Below, piece by piece: positions 40,146-44,164 of a DNA stretch of 44,164 bases (position 1 is its first letter; each line of letters opens with the position of its first letter). The DNA comes from Megasphaera sp. NM10 (lineage in GTDB: Bacteria > Bacillota > Negativicutes > Veillonellales > Megasphaeraceae). The stretch is from NCBI RefSeq assembly GCF_000417505.1, contig NZ_APHY01000010.1, forward strand, positions 1 to 44,164, written 5' to 3'. The position numbers and the translations under genes were made by a program. Below the pieces are notes generated by a model. It was not told the DNA's origin, made no database searches, and saw only the letters and a program-made list of their open reading frames with translations.

Positions 40146-41888
40146 TTAATGCTGGCCCGACGTGGCTTTGAAAGCCGTAATCGTATCCGGCGTGGATTTG
40201 AGGGCCCGGAACTTGACGCGCTGAGCCATGCCGTCCATGCGGTTGATGGCCGTCATGAAGGCGAAGATGGAAGCCGTAATGGTATCCGTATCGACGCCGG
40301 CGCCCCAGGTCGTATGGCCTTCTTTATCGGTCAGGCCGAAGTAAGCGATGCCGCGGGAATCGGAGTCACGGTCCAAATCGTGTTCGCTGTAGACGAGGTT
40401 GCTGAACTCGATGCCATAGGCCTTGCAGACGGCATTGCTGACGGCATTCAGCTGGCCGTTGCCGGCCCCTTCGAGGACGACTTCTTCGTCGTTGGCGCGG
40501 ACCAGGACTTTGCCGACCCATTTATCGCCTTTCTTCTTGAGCGAGAAGTCTTCGACTTTCAGCGGCGTATCGGCATTGAGGTAGTTCTTCTGGAAGGCGT
40601 CGTAGATTTCGGCCGGTTTCAATTCCTGATGCTTGTGGTCCGATACTTCCTTGACGAAGTAGCTAAAGTCTTCGCGCATCTTCTTCGGCATGTCGATGCC
40701 GTAATTCTGTTCCATGACGAAACCTACGCCGCCCTTGCCGGACTGGCTGTTGATGCGGATGACGTCGGCATCGTACGTGCGGCCCACATCATGCGGATCG
40801 ATGTACAGGTACGGGCAGGTCCAGTACTGTTCGTTGTTTTCCTTGCGGAAGTGCATGCCCTTGGCGATGGCGTCCTGATGAGAACCGGAGAAAGCGGCGA
40901 AGACCAGCTGGCCGGCATAAGGCTGACGCGGATGGACATGCATGTGGGTCACTCGTTCATACGTTTCCACCAGTTTGGGCATGTTCGAGAAATCCAGGCC
41001 CGGGTCGACGCCTAAGGCATACATGTTCATGCCGATCGTGACGATATCGGCATTGCCCGTCCGTTCGCCATTGCCGAACAGCGTACCTTCGACGCGGTCA
41101 GCGCCGGCGAGCATGGCCATTTCAGCATCGGCGACGCCCGTACCGCGGTCATTGTGGGGATGGACCGATAAGATAACGTTGTCGCGGTATTTCAGATTCT
41201 GCGACATATAGGCGATCTGCGAAGCGAAGACATGAGGCATGGACATCTGGACCGTCGACGGCAGGTTGATGATGGCCTTGCGGTCAGCCGTCGGTTTCCA
41301 GACATCGAGGACGGCGTTGCAGACTTCCAGAGCGTATTCCGGTTCCGTGCCGGTGAAGCTTTCCGGCGAATATTCAAAGCGGAAGTTGGCACCGGCTTCG
41401 TCGGTCAGGCGCTGTAACAATTTCGCACCGTCTACAGCAATCTGTTTGATTTCTTCCTTCGATTTGCGGAAGACCTGCTGGCGCTGGGCGAAGGACGTGG
41501 AATTGTAGACGTGGACGATGGCGTTCTTGACGCCTTTCAGGGCATCGAAAGTCTTGCGGATGATGTGTTCCCGGGCCTGGGTCAGGACCTGGACGGTGAC
41601 GTCATCGGGAATCATGTCGTGGTCGACTAAGTAGCGCAGGAATTCAAATTCCGTTTCCGACGCAGCCGGGAAGCCGACTTCGATTTCCTTGAAGCCCATG
41701 GCGACCAAGACTTTATAGAATTCAATCTTTTCTTCAAGGCTCATAGGAATGATGAGGGCCTGGTTGCCATCGCGCAAATCGACGCTGCACCAAATGGGCG
41801 CTTTATCGGGATATTCTTTCTGGGCCCAGGACATATCGACAACAGGGGGCATAAAATAACCTTTTTTATAATGTTCTACGTTTTTCAT
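40146..41888 (-). CDS. leuA: 2-isopropylmalate synthase (long, type 2 LeuA)
   Basis: 580 residues. CSVDLRDGNQALIIPMSLEEK (R-D catalytic loop), KEIEVGFPAASETEFEF, ILSVHPHNDRGTGVADAEMAML (HxH metal motif) and GTLFGNGERTGNADI. The C-terminal third is the regulatory domain (GVGFVMEQNYG region, then DTDTITASIFAFMTAIN) that binds leucine for feedback inhibition. N-terminus and length match the long LeuA class. First gene after the T-box; 115 bases before leuC. Confidence 0.96.
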   Translation of the reverse strand: MKNVEHYKKGYFMPPVVDMSWAQKEYPDKAPIWCSVDLRDGNQALIIPMSLEEKIEFYKVLVAMGFKEIEVGFPAASETEFEFLRYLVDHDMIPDDVTVQVLTQAREHIIRKTFDALKGVKNAIVHVYNSTSFAQRQQVFRKSKEEIKQIAVDGAKLLQRLTDEAGANFRFEYSPESFTGTEPEYALEVCNAVLDVWKPTADRKAIINLPSTVQMSMPHVFASQIAYMSQNLKYRDNVILSVHPHNDRGTGVADAEMAMLAGADRVEGTLFGNGERTGNADIVTIGMNMYALGVDPGLDFSNMPKLVETYERVTHMHVHPRQPYAGQLVFAAFSGSHQDAIAKGMHFRKENNEQYWTCPYLYIDPHDVGRTYDADVIRINSQSGKGGVGFVMEQNYGIDMPKKMREDFSYFVKEVSDHKHQELKPAEIYDAFQKNYLNADTPLKVEDFSLKKKGDKWVGKVLVRANDEEVVLEGAGNGQLNAVSNAVCKAYGIEFSNLVYSEHDLDRDSDSRGIAYFGLTDKEGHTTWGAGVDTDTITASIFAFMTAINRMDGMAQRVKFRALKSTPDTITAFKATSGQH

Positions 41889-41944
41889 ACTGCATCTCTC
41901 CTATGATCATGAAATAAATTTAAAATAAATCATTACACAATCAA

Positions 41945-42242
41945 AATAAAAAAAAAATCTTTCATCTCGAAAAGAGACGAAAGATTATACTTACGCGTTA
42001 CCACTCTAATTCCTATCCGAAGATAGGCTCTCAACAGGTACGGACATACGTCGATACCCTCCTGTCTGTTAACGGCCAGGCCCCGGCTCCACCTACTCCT
42101 TTCGTTTCAGCGAGCTGCTTAGAGATGAGTTCTGTTCCGTGCCGCTGCTGCCTCACACCATCCGGCAGCTCTCTGGAAACATTCCGGAACTTACTAGTTC
42201 TCTTCAACGCATTTTTTATTTTGGATTGTTTGTCTGTTGACG
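41945..42242 (-). promoter_or_regulatory. T-box leader (tRNA-Leu sensing) upstream of leuA
   Basis: On the minus strand Stem I begins with AGAGA (42199-42203) and ends with TCTCT (42121-42125), enclosing an ACTAGTA (AGTA) bulge and opposite it AGAACTCA, where CTC (42127-42129) is the specifier codon for leucine. The T-box core GAGTGGTAACGCG lies near 41994-42007. The terminator ATCTTTCGTCTC/ GAGATGAAAGAT plus T8 lies at 41948-41985. Uncharged tRNA-Leu should favour readthrough into leuACDB. Confidence 0.9.
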
Positions 42243-42248
42243 TTTTGT

Positions 42249-42277
42249 ATGTTATCATACCCTTTTGTAATTTGCAA
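42249..42277 (-). promoter_or_regulatory. Promoter of the leu operon
   Basis: TTGCAA (42272-42277) and TAACAT (42249-42254) on the minus strand with a 17-bp spacer, just upstream of Stem I of the T-box. Confidence 0.7.
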
Positions 42278-42431
42278 GGCTTTTTCCAGAACTTTTCCAA
42301 ATATTTTTAGCTTAAACGTGATACTTTATTTAATAAAATGCCGTGAAGACGGGTTTAACGTTTATCTTTACATGTAACGATTCTTTGCAGGATGCGTCGC
42401 CTCCCCCCTATCTTTTTCCCCTTATTAATGC

Positions 42432-42437
42432 TATAAT
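42432..42437 (+). promoter_or_regulatory. -10 box for the DEAD-box helicase
   Basis: TATAAT 30 bases before the ATG, with AAGGAGG in between; no clear -35. The T-rich DNA from 42278 to 42430 otherwise shows nothing else. Confidence 0.6.
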
Positions 42438-42466
42438 AAATAAGTTACACAACAAGGAGGAAGTAC

Positions 42467-43984
42467 ATGTTAGAAAAATTCCAAAATTTGAATATTAGCG
42501 AAGTCATTATCCGTGCCCTGAATGAAATGGGCTTTGAAGAACCCACACCGATCCAGGCTGAATCGATTCCCATCGCCATGAGCGGCAGCGACATGATTGG
42601 CCAGGCCCAGACCGGTACGGGTAAGACCGCAGCCTACGGCATCCCGGTCCTGGAAAAAATCCTGAAAGCCGAACCGTCCAAGGATATCCAGACCGTCGTC
42701 CTGTCGCCGACGCGTGAACTGGCCATGCAGGTTGCCGAAGAACTGAACCACCTGGCCCAGTTCACCAACATCCAGGCCCTGCCGATCTACGGCGGCCAGG
42801 ATATGGAACGCCAGCTGCGCCGCCTGCGCAAATGCCCGCAGATCATCGTCGCCACGCCGGGCCGCCTCATCGACCACATGAAACGCGGCACCATCGATTT
42901 GAGCCACATCACGACCATCGTCCTCGACGAAGCCGACGAAATGCTGGACATGGGCTTCATCGATGACATCAACCTCATCATGGCCGCTACGCCGAATACG
43001 CGCCAGACCCTGCTCTTCTCGGCTACCATGCCCAAGCCGATCCAGCAGCTGGCAGAAACGTTCCTGCACGACCCGCTCATCATCCGCATGAAGGCCAAAG
43101 AAGTCACGATGGACCTCATCGAACAGTCCTACATCGAAGTGCCGGACCGCCAGAAATTCGACATCCTCTGCCGTCTCCTGGACCTGCAGGAACCGGACCT
43201 GGCCATCATCTTCGTCCGCACCAAACGCCGCGTCGACGAAGTGTCGGAAGCCCTCAAGAAGCGCGGTTACTCGGCTGAAGGCATCCACGGCGACCTGACC
43301 CAGGCCAAGCGCGATACGGTCATCCGCCAGTTCCGTGAAAAGACCATCGACATCCTCGTCGCTACCGACGTCGCCGCCCGCGGCCTCGATATCAGCGGCG
43401 TTACCCACGTCTTCAACTACGACCTGCCCCAGGACCCGGAAAGCTACGTCCACCGCGTCGGCCGTACCGGCCGTGCCGGCCAGAGCGGTGAAGCGACGAC
43501 CTTCGTCATCCCCCGCGAAATGGAACACCTGCGGACCATCGAACGCCTCATCAAGCGCCGCATCACCCGCCGCAAGGCCCCGACCTTCTCGGAAGCCCTG
43601 GAAGGCGCCCAGCAGGCCGCCATCCGCAGCCTGATCACGACGACAGAAGAAGGCAACTTCGGGACGTATAAAGAAAATGCCGAAGAACTCCTGTCCAACT
43701 ACGACTCGGCCGCTCTGGTAGCCGCAGCCATCAAGCTCTTGACCAAGGAACCGGACACGACACCGGTCAAGATTACCGAAGAAGCGCCGCTCCGCAGCCG
43801 CAACAACCGCGGCGACCGCAACAACCGCGGCGACCGCAACAACCGCGGCGACCGCAATAACCGCCGCTACAACCGCAACGACCGCCGTGGAGACCGCCGC
43901 AATCGCAACAACAACCAGCGCCGTGAAAACAAACAACATAAAGAAGCGAATCGTTCCGTATTCAAGCCTTATTTCAAGGATTGA
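42467..43984 (+). CDS. cshA: DEAD-box RNA helicase (CshA-like)
   Basis: 505 residues. Q motif GFEEPTPIQAESIP, Walker A AQTGTGKT, PTRELAMQV, VLDEADEMLDMGF, LFSATMPKP, then the second RecA domain with IIFVRTKRRVDEV and HRVGRTGRAGQSG. The C-terminal tail is a low-complexity basic run with tandem RGDRNN units. Members unwind mRNA and act in ribosome assembly and RNA decay. Very GC-rich, optimised codon usage suggests strong expression. Strong SD AAGGAGG. Confidence 0.95.
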   Translation: MLEKFQNLNISEVIIRALNEMGFEEPTPIQAESIPIAMSGSDMIGQAQTGTGKTAAYGIPVLEKILKAEPSKDIQTVVLSPTRELAMQVAEELNHLAQFTNIQALPIYGGQDMERQLRRLRKCPQIIVATPGRLIDHMKRGTIDLSHITTIVLDEADEMLDMGFIDDINLIMAATPNTRQTLLFSATMPKPIQQLAETFLHDPLIIRMKAKEVTMDLIEQSYIEVPDRQKFDILCRLLDLQEPDLAIIFVRTKRRVDEVSEALKKRGYSAEGIHGDLTQAKRDTVIRQFREKTIDILVATDVAARGLDISGVTHVFNYDLPQDPESYVHRVGRTGRAGQSGEATTFVIPREMEHLRTIERLIKRRITRRKAPTFSEALEGAQQAAIRSLITTTEEGNFGTYKENAEELLSNYDSAALVAAAIKLLTKEPDTTPVKITEEAPLRSRNNRGDRNNRGDRNNRGDRNNRRYNRNDRRGDRRNRNNNQRRENKQHKEANRSVFKPYFKD

Positions 43985-43991
43985 GAAAAGG

Positions 43992-44033
43992 GGCTGTAAC
44001 AAAATGAGTTTTTTTGCTCATTTTGTTACAGCC
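43992..44033 (+). terminator. Terminator of the helicase gene
   Basis: GGCTGTAACAAAATGAG and CTCATTTTGTTACAGCC form a perfect 17-bp stem around an 8-base T-rich loop, seven bases after the stop. Begins with the same GGCTGT as the other terminators. Confidence 0.85.
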
Positions 44034-44060
44034 TTCCTTCTTTCCCATAACTAACACAAT

Positions 44061-44096
44061 AGCTGGCATTTTTCATTTTCGTGAAAAATGCCAGCT
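44061..44096. repeat. Perfect 15-bp hairpin near the window end
   Basis: AGCTGGCATTTTTCA-ttttcg-TGAAAAATGCCAGCT. It is followed by a short T-run only after five bases, so it may terminate a convergent gene beyond the window or be a free palindrome. Confidence 0.7.
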
Positions 44097-44164
44097 ACCT
44101 GTTTTTAGGCGTACTTTAATAAGCCTCGCTGTTTTTTTCTTTTTAGCAAGCTACTGTGTGTGTT

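Noticed and set aside
42031-42300. 89-codon minus-strand ORF in the leu leader
   Set aside because: It lies within the T-box RNA structure, has no SD and is explained by the leader.
42470-44002. 510-codon minus-strand frame opposite the DEAD-box helicase
   Set aside because: Shadow frame; Val/Ala/Asp-rich mirror of the repeat-containing helicase tail.

Overview
The window joins a prophage (about 1-29,400; the left end lies outside) to a conserved chromosomal block (about 29,400-44,164). The host looks like a Negativicutes / Veillonellaceae bacterium, probably Megasphaera-like. This is an inference from the topA-trmFO-hslV-hslU order typical of Firmicutes, a leucine T-box in front of leuACDB, the protein styles and the GC-rich codon use of the host genes; no 16S or marker search was possible.

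Prophage, late genes (minus strand, about 13.3 kb down to 1): small and large terminase, gpW-like joiner, lambda-type portal, ClpP-like head protease with a nested scaffold, gpD-like decoration protein, gpE-like capsid, head-tail connectors and minor tail protein Z. These are followed by a contractile tail module: sheath, tube, a tail-assembly chaperone with a -1 frameshift site, and tape measure. It is therefore a mosaic of a lambda-like head on a P2-like contractile tail. Baseplate, fibre and lysis genes should lie left of base 1.

Prophage, early genes (minus strand, about 25.1 kb down to 13.8 kb): Cro-like repressor, many small phage ORFs, an XRE regulator, a LysM membrane protein, DUF551, a C5-cytosine methyltransferase, DUF1653, DUF3310, a membrane/coiled-coil protein, ParA and ParB, zinc-ribbon proteins, an HUH rolling-circle-type Rep, an HNH nuclease that seems to start on ATT, and an ArpU-like candidate late regulator. 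Rep plus ParAB together with an integrase suggests a hybrid between a phage-plasmid and an integrating phage.

Lysogeny arm (plus strand, 25.2-29.3 kb): a LexA/CI-type repressor transcribed divergently from cro across an array of 15-bp operators; an AT-rich cargo of a two-repeat lipoprotein, a membrane protein and a PemK/MazF-like protein with a long N-terminal extension; a small secreted Cys/His protein; and a tyrosine integrase ending beside tRNA-Leu(UAG), the likely attachment site.

Several prophage genes are broken (tape measure by two opposite frameshifts, terminase at an A9 run, a small early gene by deletion/frameshift, one ORF without a start codon), whereas every host gene is intact. 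This suggests a decaying prophage more than poor sequence.

Host block: a DUF898 membrane protein; a minus-strand operon topA-trmFO-hslV-hslU-rRNA methyltransferase with a good promoter; a leuA-leuC-leuD-leuB operon behind a T-box whose specifier reads CTC (Leu); and a DEAD-box RNA helicase on the plus strand. Intergenic gaps carry a recurring family of GGCTGT terminator hairpins and a palindromic repeat.
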